Shown here piece by piece: positions 56,703 through 64,000 of a DNA stretch of 64,000 bases. The notes under the pieces are model-generated. The model saw only the letters and a program-made list of their open reading frames with translations, was not told the DNA's origin and searched no databases. How positions within the stretch are numbered: position 1 is the stretch's first letter; each line of letters starts with the position of its first letter. The DNA is from Microcoleus sp. AS-A8 (lineage in GTDB: Bacteria; Cyanobacteriota; Cyanobacteriia; Cyanobacteriales; Coleofasciculaceae). A program made the position numbers and the translations under genes. The DNA lies in contig JAMPKV010000010.1 in the NCBI GenBank assembly GCA_039962225.1, positions 124,001-188,000 on the forward strand, in the 5' to 3' direction.

Positions 56703-59700
56703 ATGAATCCTGAAGAAGCACTGACAATTGTTGAGCAAGCTTTAAGTGAAGACCGTTTAAGTAAGCTGCAAGTAACGGTATTTCGTCATGCTTGGGAAGA
56801 GCAGTCGTATCAAGCGATCGCAAAAACTTCCGGTTATGAGCTGGGTTATGTCAAGCAGACGGGTTCCCAGCTATGGCAGTTACTCTCCAAAGCCTTTGGA
56901 GAAAAGGTTACTAAAAGTAACGTTCAATTGGTATTGAAGCGAAAAGCGCGGGAAAAAAGTCAGGAGTTAGGAGTCGTAGGGGCGAGTCATGACTCGCCCT
57001 TACAGGAGTCAGGAATAACCAAAAACCAGCAACACCTAATCCAAAATCCAAAACCCGCCCGCAGGACGCAGTCCGATAGCGAAGCGGGCGAGCGTACCCG
57101 CTCGACGGACGGCAAAATCCAAAATCGCAGGGATTGGGGAGATGCTCCAGATGCATCCGTGTTTTACGGACGGAATGAAGAACTGGTAACTTTGGAACAG
57201 TGGATTGTTCAGGATGGTTGCCGACTGATTGGTTTGTTTGGTATGGGTGGCATCGGCAAAACCTCTTTATCCGTGAAGTTAGCCAAACAAATTCAGGATG
57301 AGTTTGAGTGTGTCATTTGGCGCAGTCTTCGCAATGCGCCACCCCTTCAGGAACTCCTAGCAGATTTAATTCAATCCTTAGCCATTCAACAGAATGCGAC
57401 ACTGCCCGATACTCTCAATGGTCGTATTTTGTATCTGTTGGACTGCTTACGTCAACATCGTTGTTTGATTGTCTTTGATAATGTCGAGACTATCATGCAA
57501 CCTGGCGATCGCAGTGGAAGTTATCTAGCTGGGTATGAAGGCTATGGTCAGTTATTGAAATGTTTGGGGGAAACTGACCATCAAAGTACTCTGATGCTGA
57601 CCAGTCGAGAAAAACCCAAAGAAATTGCTGCGATCGAAGGGAATTATTTACCCATTCGCTCCATGCGATTAACTGGATTGTGCAAGAGTGCCGTACAGAA
57701 TATTTTCAGCGTTAAGGGCGATTTTGCAGGTTCATCTGAAGAATGGAGGGTATTAGTTGAACATTATGCAGGTAACCCTCTGGCTTTAAAAATGGTCGCT
57801 TGTGCGATCAAGGATTTCTTTGAGGGTAGTATCGCCAATTTCCTCGAATGCTTACAACAGGGTGCTTTAGTTTTTGGAGATGTTCGAGATTTATTAGCCC
57901 ACCAAATTGAGCGCTTGTCGAATTTAGAGCAACAGGTGATGTATTGGTTGGCAATTAACCGAGAACCTGTAACGCTGTCAGAATTACGATCAGATTTTGT
58001 CCCTCAAGTATCCCTCGCCGATTTACTCGAAGCGTTATCGTCTTTAGAAAGGCGATGTTTGCTCGATAAGGCTACACCGACCCTAATTGAACAGAACCGA
58101 AATTTTTTCACTCTACAACCTGTCGTCATGGAATACATGACTGACCGATTGATTGAACGGGTTTGTATAGAACTTATGAGATTCGTAGGGGCGACGCCTG
58201 GGTTGTCCCTACAGGGGTTGGGGCTTTGCCTGTTCAAGACTCATGCTCTGATAAAAGCTTCAGCTAAAGACTATATTCGAGAAACCCAAATTCGCCTCAT
58301 CCTCAAACCCGTTGCAGACAAGTTACTCCATGCTAGTAGTAAGGAACAACTGGAACACCAATTCAGGCAAATTCTATCAGAACTGCGGGGCAAATCGTCC
58401 CAAGAAACAGGCTATATTGGCGGGAATGTTTTGAACCTTCTTTACCAACTTTCCTCCGATCTAAGCGGTTGGGATTTTTCCCATCTTACGGTTTGGCAAG
58501 CTTACCTGGAACGGGTCAATCTTCATGAGGTTAATTTTGCTCACACGAATCTAGCGAAGTCAGTATTTACAGATACGTTCAGTCAAATCTTATCGGTTGC
58601 CTTCAGTCCCGATGGTCAGCTATTGGCGACTGGGGATGTGAATCATGAAATTCATGTGTGGCAAGTTGAGACGGGCAAACAACTGTTAAATTGCAAAGTA
58701 GATGAAGGCTGGGTTTGGTGTGTTGCGTTTAGTCCTGATGGTCGTTTTCTGGCTAGCAGTGCTAACCGAACAGTTAACCTTTGGGATGTGCAAACTGGGA
58801 AATGCATTAAGCAGTTTCAAGGATATAGCGATCGCGTATTTTCCCTAGCCTTTAGTCCCGATGGTCGTCTCCTCGCTACTGGTAGCGAAGACCGTTGGGT
58901 AAGGATTTGGGATGTTAGAACAGGCCAACTTTTAAAGATTTTATCAGGACACACTGACGAAGTTCGCTCTGTTACCTTTGCTCCACAATATTCTGGAAGA
59001 AGAACACAGAACACTTCAAGGCACAGGGAGAACCCATTACCCATTACCCATTACCCATTACCCATTAACTCTACCCCCCTAACCTCGGAATATCTCCTTG
59101 CCAGTGGTAGTTACGACGGTACGGTGCGATTGTGGGATATTAATCAGGGTGAATGTTTAAGAATTCTAGAGGAACACAGCGACCGAGTTTGGTCAGTCGC
59201 CTTCAGTCCGGATGGGAAAACCCTCGCCAGTAGCAGCAGCGATCGTACCGTAAAATTGTGGGAGGCTAGCAGTGGGAAATGCCTCAAATCTTTACGCGGA
59301 CACTCCCAGCAAATCCGAACCGTTGCCTTTAGTCCGGATGGAAAAACCCTCGCCAGTGGTAGTGATGACCATTCTATCCGTCTCTGGCATCAGCATACGG
59401 GTGAATGCCTGAGAGTGCTTCAAGGGCACACGAGTTGGGTTTCGTCTGTCGCCTTTAGTCCTGTGAGCAAAGCGGTAGCGACTTTAGGCGCGTCTGATTG
59501 TTTATTAGCCAGTGGCAGTGAAGACCAATCTGTGCGGTTATGGGAGACGCGCACCAACCTCTGTCTAAAAACCATACAAGGACATAGTAATGGAGTGTGG
59601 TCGGTCGCGTTCAGTCCTCAAGGGACTACTCTCGCGAGTGGGAGTCAAGATGGTGTAATTAGGTTTTGGAATAGCAATACAGGGAAATGTATTAGAGAAT

Positions 59701-60779
59701 TCTCAGCACACAGCAGTTGGATTTGGTCTGTAACATTTAGTCCCAATAGTCAAATTCTTGCCAGTGGCAGTGAAGACCGAACGATTCAATTATGGGATAT
59801 CCTCAGCGGGCAACGTCTGAAAACGCTGACAGGACATAAGGACGCGGTTTTTTCCGTCCTCTTTAGTCCTGATGGGCAAACCCTTTTGAGTGGGAGTCTC
59901 GACGGCACGATCAAAGTTTGGGATATTCGTACAGGTGAATGCCGCAAAACTTTGCAAGGACATCGGGGTGGCATCTGGTCGATAAGCTTGAGTTCGGATG
60001 GGAAACTCCTCGCCAGTGGTAGCCAAGACCAAACGCTCAAGCTATGGGATGTGGACACAGGTTACTGTATCAACACCTTGCAGGGGCATAGGAGTTGGAT
60101 ACGCGCTTGTGCCATTAGTCCCGATCGACAAATTCTGGTCAGTGGTAGTGCAGATGGCACGATTAAGCTTTGGCAGGCCAACACCGGAGAATGTTACCAA
60201 ACATTACAGGCACACACAGGGCCAGTGTTGTCAGTTGCTTTCGACCCAGATGAGCAAACCTTTGCCAGTAGCGGTGTGGATGGGTTAGTAAAACTCTGGA
60301 ATATCTCGTCTTTGCCAAGCTGCCAAATTTTGCAAGGGCATGATAAATGGGTGCGGTTCCTCGCTTACAGTCCTGATGCCCAAATTCTGGCAAGCTGTAG
60401 TCAAGATGAAACGATTAAGCTATGGAAGGTCAAGCCGGACTCTTCTGGGATATCCTTGTCTCACTCCTCGACCTTGGTTACACCTAGGGAGTACAACACC
60501 ACTTGGATGAGTACGTCTATCTCTTCGGCAAAGGTAACCCTTGCACTTCCTCTGGGGATGACGCCCATAGAGGGTGAGTATCAGCTTGGGTTGACACCGC
60601 GCAAAGGGACGATTAACACAAGACAAACTCAAAATTCTCAAGACAGTTTCAGTGCGCGTATCAAAACGCTCCGAATTCCTAGACCCTATGAGGGAATGAA
60701 TATCACGGATATTACGGGTTTGACAGCCGCTCAGAAATCCACACTGAAAATGCTAGGGGCTGTTGATGACAGGGATTGA
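56703..60779 (+). CDS. STAND NTPase: vMAP-type HTH, NB-ARC and 14 WD40 repeats
   Basis: A 1358-residue protein. Residues 1-85 match the winged-HTH N-terminal domain of vWA-MoxR-associated proteins (LSKLQVTVFRHAWEEQSYQA, GEKVTKSNVQLVLKRK). After a linker, the NB-ARC NTPase has a P-loop GMGGIGKT (180-187, Lys186) and Walker B CLIVFDNVE. Residues about 620-1250 form 14 WD40 repeats, so two seven-bladed propellers, with typical VAFSPDG and LASGSxDxTIKLWD blocks. The C-terminal tail ends PYEGMNITDITGLTAAQKST. Such proteins act as signalling switches, and relatives in bacteria serve in phage defence; that role is inferred. Three palindromic or tandem repeats are translated inside it. Confidence 0.92.
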   Translation: MNPEEALTIVEQALSEDRLSKLQVTVFRHAWEEQSYQAIAKTSGYELGYVKQTGSQLWQLLSKAFGEKVTKSNVQLVLKRKAREKSQELGVVGASHDSPLQESGITKNQQHLIQNPKPARRTQSDSEAGERTRSTDGKIQNRRDWGDAPDASVFYGRNEELVTLEQWIVQDGCRLIGLFGMGGIGKTSLSVKLAKQIQDEFECVIWRSLRNAPPLQELLADLIQSLAIQQNATLPDTLNGRILYLLDCLRQHRCLIVFDNVETIMQPGDRSGSYLAGYEGYGQLLKCLGETDHQSTLMLTSREKPKEIAAIEGNYLPIRSMRLTGLCKSAVQNIFSVKGDFAGSSEEWRVLVEHYAGNPLALKMVACAIKDFFEGSIANFLECLQQGALVFGDVRDLLAHQIERLSNLEQQVMYWLAINREPVTLSELRSDFVPQVSLADLLEALSSLERRCLLDKATPTLIEQNRNFFTLQPVVMEYMTDRLIERVCIELMRFVGATPGLSLQGLGLCLFKTHALIKASAKDYIRETQIRLILKPVADKLLHASSKEQLEHQFRQILSELRGKSSQETGYIGGNVLNLLYQLSSDLSGWDFSHLTVWQAYLERVNLHEVNFAHTNLAKSVFTDTFSQILSVAFSPDGQLLATGDVNHEIHVWQVETGKQLLNCKVDEGWVWCVAFSPDGRFLASSANRTVNLWDVQTGKCIKQFQGYSDRVFSLAFSPDGRLLATGSEDRWVRIWDVRTGQLLKILSGHTDEVRSVTFAPQYSGRRTQNTSRHRENPLPITHYPLPINSTPLTSEYLLASGSYDGTVRLWDINQGECLRILEEHSDRVWSVAFSPDGKTLASSSSDRTVKLWEASSGKCLKSLRGHSQQIRTVAFSPDGKTLASGSDDHSIRLWHQHTGECLRVLQGHTSWVSSVAFSPVSKAVATLGASDCLLASGSEDQSVRLWETRTNLCLKTIQGHSNGVWSVAFSPQGTTLASGSQDGVIRFWNSNTGKCIREFSAHSSWIWSVTFSPNSQILASGSEDRTIQLWDILSGQRLKTLTGHKDAVFSVLFSPDGQTLLSGSLDGTIKVWDIRTGECRKTLQGHRGGIWSISLSSDGKLLASGSQDQTLKLWDVDTGYCINTLQGHRSWIRACAISPDRQILVSGSADGTIKLWQANTGECYQTLQAHTGPVLSVAFDPDEQTFASSGVDGLVKLWNISSLPSCQILQGHDKWVRFLAYSPDAQILASCSQDETIKLWKVKPDSSGISLSHSSTLVTPREYNTTWMSTSISSAKVTLALPLGMTPIEGEYQLGLTPRKGTINTRQTQNSQDSFSARIKTLRIPRPYEGMNITDITGLTAAQKSTLKMLGAVDDRD
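56976..57003. repeat. GTAGGGGCGA-type palindrome inside the coding region (linker)
   Basis: A nearly perfect 28-bp palindrome (GTAGGGGCGAGTCATG half) lies in frame in the linker before the NTPase. Direct repeats of AATCCAAAA flank a further insertion at about 57041-57128, so the linker appears built from intergenic repeats. Confidence 0.65.
58185..58212. repeat. GTAGGGGCGA-type palindrome inside the coding region (after NB-ARC)
   Basis: GTAGGGGCGAC and GTTGTCCCTAC form an 11-bp stem (two G-U-type pairs) around six bases. It is translated in frame as FVGATPGLSLQGL. It shares its first ten bases with the palindrome at 56976. Confidence 0.6.
59033..59067 (+). repeat. Five tandem CCCATTA heptamers inside WD40 blade 4
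   Basis: Five exact copies of CCCATTA (35 bp) are translated within a roughly 35-residue insertion in the fourth WD40 repeat (PITHYPLPIN-type). Heptamers of this class are typical intergenic repeats of cyanobacteria; the reverse complement unit also occurs at 44385-44403. Confidence 0.8.
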
Positions 60780-60877
60780 GATCAAATCCTAGATAAGGGC
60801 AAATTTTGGGGTAAGACGAGTGGGCTATCCGACAACGCCGAGATAAAATTTTCGCTCCTTGTACACCGGATTAAAGC

Positions 60878-61912
60878 CTAAAATCTTTGAACCGTCTCAT
60901 GCTCAACAGAAGCATCTGTTCTTGTCAGCGACCATCGAGACGGTTGTAGCTTGTTCACGTACTCCATATACTGAACCAATGGCGTATCAATGCCCAAGAG
61001 AACTTTTGGATTAAATCGAATATTGTCATAAATCTCGCCGTCTTCATCTCTGAGCATGTAGTAAGCCAACCGGGTACACAACAGCAAGAATTGACTGAGC
61101 AGCCATCCCACGATTCCTCTGCGCTTTTCGGTCACATAAATCGGTTGAATTTGCGTTCTTCCAGGTGCGATCGGGGTGTAGGCAAAAATCATGTGCAGCG
61201 AGGGAAAAAGCCGTACATTTTTCATCATCGTTAACAAGCCAATGCAGCCATGTGCATACCGCATTGAATATTCATAGGTAGAACCTAGAAATCGCTGCCC
61301 TAATCGTTCGCGAAAGGTTGTTTGGGGAAACTGTCCCCGCATAGTGAAATCGAGCTGTGTCCCTGATTCATCTCGATCCAGCGACAGTTCCATTTTGATG
61401 TCAAGATGATGAATCGTCTTCAAATGTTGAGCATCAATCCCATTCATCATGCAGATGTGGTGATGGCAACTCCGCTCAAAAGCTCGGTCGTATTGAATCG
61501 CGATCGCTTTGCCCTTCAGTTCATCAAAATTAGCAACTCTCTCTGGCGCTGATGCGTCAGGATAAATCCAAATAAACCCATACTTTTCCTCTGTTGCGTA
61601 AGCTTGTAATTTGGCTGTGGCAGGAATTTCTGGCTGACAGGGAATGTTCTGGCAACGCCCTGTTTCATCAAATGCCCAATGATGAAACGCACAGCGAATC
61701 CAATTGCCATCAACCTGTCCAATTCCTAAATCTGTCCCAAGATGAGGGCAGTAAGCATCCATTGCCCGTACTTGCCCATCTTCACCCCGAAATATCACAA
61801 TTCTTTGTCCGCAAACCTCTACAGACTTCGCTTTTTCCTTCGGTAATTCATGACTGGGACAGGCAATATACCAACCCTTAGCAACGACATTCCAGTTGTT
61901 GAAGATTTGCAT
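60878..61912 (-). CDS. Rieske non-heme iron oxygenase
   Basis: A 344-residue Rieske-type oxygenase subunit (pheophorbide/aromatic oxygenase branch). The [2Fe-2S] Rieske site is Cys55-X-His57 (YCPHLGTDLG) and Cys74-X2-His77 (CAFHH). The mononuclear iron ligands are likely in NGIDAQHLKTIHHLD (about 155-169). It uses NADH-derived electrons, via a reductase not seen here, to hydroxylate or open a substrate. It is the last gene of a minus-strand cluster: amidohydrolase, DUF962/Mpo1-like, then this one after 54 bp. The substrate is unknown. Confidence 0.92.
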   Translation of the reverse strand: MQIFNNWNVVAKGWYIACPSHELPKEKAKSVEVCGQRIVIFRGEDGQVRAMDAYCPHLGTDLGIGQVDGNWIRCAFHHWAFDETGRCQNIPCQPEIPATAKLQAYATEEKYGFIWIYPDASAPERVANFDELKGKAIAIQYDRAFERSCHHHICMMNGIDAQHLKTIHHLDIKMELSLDRDESGTQLDFTMRGQFPQTTFRERLGQRFLGSTYEYSMRYAHGCIGLLTMMKNVRLFPSLHMIFAYTPIAPGRTQIQPIYVTEKRRGIVGWLLSQFLLLCTRLAYYMLRDEDGEIYDNIRFNPKVLLGIDTPLVQYMEYVNKLQPSRWSLTRTDASVEHETVQRF

Positions 61913-61966
61913 GGTTGAAAACCTAGTATTTTTTCTCTCTCTGATTTGCCTTATTAAGGATATCGT

Positions 61967-62389
61967 TCAGCAGTTGGTAGAATCTCCTTTTAACTGATAC
62001 TGCTGTAACACCTCTTGCCGTTGGCAGATATCCTCTCCATATTTGCCTAACATAATCCTTAATAGCATTCGACCTAAACAGAAAGAAGCTCGCCAAGAAA
62101 ACACAGCATCCTGTCGATCAATATGACTGTGTTCAAACAGAAAATGTCCGGTCAATCCTATTAACTGAGTTAGCGGTAAGCCCAACAGTAACCAGAAGTT
62201 TTGCAACTTCCAAGTCAAAAAGAGCAAGCCGTAAAAAAAGAGGATTCCCACAACATGGAGAGCGACATTAATTGGGTGCTGGTGTTTGAGGACAAAAATA
62301 TCCCAGTAGTCTGTAAACGGATGATCCAAAATTTGGTCGTTAATCCGATTTCTCAATTTCTGCTGGAGAGTAGGATTGAGGTTACTCAT
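61967..62389 (-). CDS. DUF962/Mpo1-like membrane protein
   Basis: A 140-residue membrane protein of the DUF962 family, with HPFTDYWDIFVLKHQHPINVALHVVG near the N-terminus and a conserved GHFLFEHSHIDRQDA block; two to three hydrophobic segments span about 48-90. Yeast Mpo1 in this family is an Fe2+-dependent dioxygenase for 2-hydroxy fatty acids. The His and Glu/Asp residues that could bind iron are present. It is 13 bp after the amidohydrolase stop, so it is very probably co-translated. Confidence 0.85.
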   Translation of the reverse strand: MSNLNPTLQQKLRNRINDQILDHPFTDYWDIFVLKHQHPINVALHVVGILFFYGLLFLTWKLQNFWLLLGLPLTQLIGLTGHFLFEHSHIDRQDAVFSWRASFCLGRMLLRIMLGKYGEDICQRQEVLQQYQLKGDSTNC

Positions 62390-62402
62390 AGGGTATCTTC
62401 AG

Positions 62403-64000
62403 TTAAAGTATGGGAGACAAAACGGTTCCCAGTTGTTCGCGCCCCAGTCGTTCACTGACTTGACCCCGATGAACAACCTGAATCCCATTAATATAAACAG
62501 TTTGCACGATATCATCTGACCCACGCTTGACCCTACGAGGTTCCCCATCCAAGACTGGATCTGATATTTCCACTTGTGGGCTGATTGGCTGGTTCAAGGC
62601 TTGCGGATTGAGTAAAACCAAATCGGCTTTAGCCCCAATTTTGAGGACTCCGGTATCGAGACGAAACCAGTTAGCAGGTTCTCCGGTGACGCGGTAGATA
62701 GCCGTTTCAGGGGGCAGGAAATGAGTAGTAACAGCTTGTTTGAGCAAAGATAAGGCTCCATCATAGTAGCCGAGGTTACGGACATGGGCACCCGCATCCG
62801 TAAAACCGGGCAAGATATAGGGGTGCTGCATCAGAGCTAGACGGGGTTCTAAGCGATCGTTGGCTCCCGTAGCAACCCAGCCGATATCCGTGTCGTAGTG
62901 ATGCAACGCCTGGATGAAGAAATCCACCGGATCTTGTTGCTTTTGGCGGGCAACTTCGGCAAAGCTCAACCCCTGCCAGTGGGTTTCAGGACAGCGGACA
63001 ATTTCCATCAATTCCAACTGACGATGGAATGACTTACGCCACGGATTGCTCCATTCCTGTCGAAACTGGCGACGGAAACGTTTAGATTGCCACAGTTGTT
63101 GCCGTTCTTGTCGAGATTCACAGCTATTGAGTTGTGCGCCGGTGGAAAATTCTTCAAATAATGGCGTGACTGGGCCATCGGAGTAAATCGTGAAGGGTTC
63201 GGTGAGCGTTTGAAAGCGCACATTGCCCCTGAGAATCCGGTTCCAGATGAACAGGAGAGGGGAAAATATTCGCCATAGTTTGCGATCGTGTACGGCATCT
63301 AAAGCTGAGAGGACAGTTAGGCGCAGGGGTCGTTGCCCAATGCCTGAACCCATGCGGATAATATCAAAAAAGGAAGCCAGTCGCTGTAAATTAGGGGTGA
63401 CTTGAAAAACTAAATCCCGTTGCCGACAAAGATTGGCTAGCATGGCGTATTCACCTAGTTTGGCGTGTTGCGAGGGAATGGTGCAGCCCCGCCATTCTCC
63501 GCTCATCCGATGCCAAGGAAACATATCAATTGAAATGCCAACAAATCCCGCATCTAAAGCATCTGCGGCTATTTGTTGCATGATTTTTCGTTCAGTTCTT
63601 GAGGGCTGAACCGTCAGACTGCGTTCTAATCCCATGACATGGGCGCGTAAGGCACTATGCCCAAACAAAGGGGCAACATTGGGGCCAAGTGGCAAGTGTT
63701 GCAAATGGTTCAAATATTCGGCTGGTGTATGCCAAGAAAGCGACTGTTTCAGCCATTTCTCAATCAGCCGATGGGAAAGCGTCTCCACCCTCTGAAAAAT
63801 ATCTGCCAGCATTTGGGGTTTCCCAACGGCAACAGACAAGCTACAGTTGCCAATGACAACGCTGGTAACGCCATGACGAACGGATTCACTCAGCCCCGGT
63901 GCAATCTCTAACTCTAGATCGTAGTGGGTGTGGATATCGATAAATCCTGGCGTTACCCACAGTCCGGAAGCATCTACTACTTCACGGGCATTGTTAGGTA
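62403..64000 (-). CDS. Metal-dependent amidohydrolase (N-acyl-D-amino-acid deacylase family), 5' end outside window
   Basis: The frame stays open to the window edge, giving 531 visible residues; the start lies beyond 64000. VTPGFIDIHTHYDLEL contains the HxH metal site at the barrel's first strand. GISIDMFPWHRMSGEWRGCT and MQHPYILPGFTDAGAHVRNL are typical D-aminoacylase/amidohydrolase blocks, and the C-terminus GVLKIGAKADLVLLNPQAL returns to the composite beta-sandwich. Family members hydrolyse N-acyl-D-amino acids or related amides. A TTG at 63839 is internal, not the start. First visible gene of the Mpo1-Rieske operon. Confidence 0.9.
   Translation of the reverse strand, partial: PNNAREVVDASGLWVTPGFIDIHTHYDLELEIAPGLSESVRHGVTSVVIGNCSLSVAVGKPQMLADIFQRVETLSHRLIEKWLKQSLSWHTPAEYLNHLQHLPLGPNVAPLFGHSALRAHVMGLERSLTVQPSRTERKIMQQIAADALDAGFVGISIDMFPWHRMSGEWRGCTIPSQHAKLGEYAMLANLCRQRDLVFQVTPNLQRLASFFDIIRMGSGIGQRPLRLTVLSALDAVHDRKLWRIFSPLLFIWNRILRGNVRFQTLTEPFTIYSDGPVTPLFEEFSTGAQLNSCESRQERQQLWQSKRFRRQFRQEWSNPWRKSFHRQLELMEIVRCPETHWQGLSFAEVARQKQQDPVDFFIQALHHYDTDIGWVATGANDRLEPRLALMQHPYILPGFTDAGAHVRNLGYYDGALSLLKQAVTTHFLPPETAIYRVTGEPANWFRLDTGVLKIGAKADLVLLNPQALNQPISPQVEISDPVLDGEPRRVKRGSDDIVQTVYINGIQVVHRGQVSERLGREQLGTVLSPIL

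Noticed and set aside
56488-56823. 111-codon minus-strand frame overlapping the start of the NB-ARC gene
   Set aside because: It overlaps a clear vMAP-type domain on the other strand and has no family resemblance.

Overview
The window is cyanobacterial chromosome, most likely from a filamentous Microcoleus/Coleofasciculus-type lineage; the lineage is an inference. The evidence is the many HIP1 octamers (GCGATCGC), the pds-crtB carotenoid operon, an 806-residue sucrose synthase, the RRM-protein plus rpsU pair, an SLH-OprB porin, a PATAN-type chemotaxis operon and an NB-ARC/WD40 giant. It is mostly accessory and housekeeping DNA with no rRNA or tRNA gene seen, no transposase, and many short palindromic repeats.

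Layout. 1-11 kb: receiver-domain fragment, Na+/H+ antiporter, M32 carboxypeptidase, sucrose synthase, two tiny membrane proteins, a secreted M48 protease, and a CsoR-family repressor with its own G/C-tract operator followed by a methyltransferase. 11-23 kb: bifunctional PutA, conserved hypotheticals, an ASPIC/UnbV beta-propeller protein, RRM protein and rpsU, then crtB and pds. 23-32 kb, minus strand: a chemotaxis-like operon (PATAN response regulator, double CheW, CHASE3 MCP, CheA hybrid, CheB) with a collapsed 57-residue duplicate of the response regulator. 33-39 kb: DUF4870 protein, RF3, TPR-M48 membrane protease, ProA. 39.6-41.3 kb: a CRISPR array of 24 repeats without cas genes, then a nested palindrome. 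41.6-48.5 kb: folB, subtilase, Nudix, DUF3531, GNAT and porin genes. 48.5-56.4 kb, minus strand: eight co-directional genes joining a complete BMP-type ABC transporter to two isochorismatase-fold amidohydrolases (one very like biuret amidohydrolase), an allophanate-hydrolase C-domain-like protein and a cupin. 56.7-60.8 kb: a STAND NTPase with 14 WD40 blades. 60.9-64 kb, minus strand: a metal-dependent amidohydrolase (running off the window), a DUF962/Mpo1-like membrane protein and a Rieske oxygenase in one tight operon.

The best candidates for undescribed biology are the ureide/biuret-like uptake and hydrolysis operon, with two copies of a MITE-like element inside it, and the amidohydrolase-Mpo1-Rieske operon. 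Also notable are the in-frame collapsed response-regulator duplicate, the STAND gene that has absorbed intergenic repeats in frame, and a CsoR-family repressor lacking the usual metal ligands. Family names come from remembered motifs and were not checked by database search.
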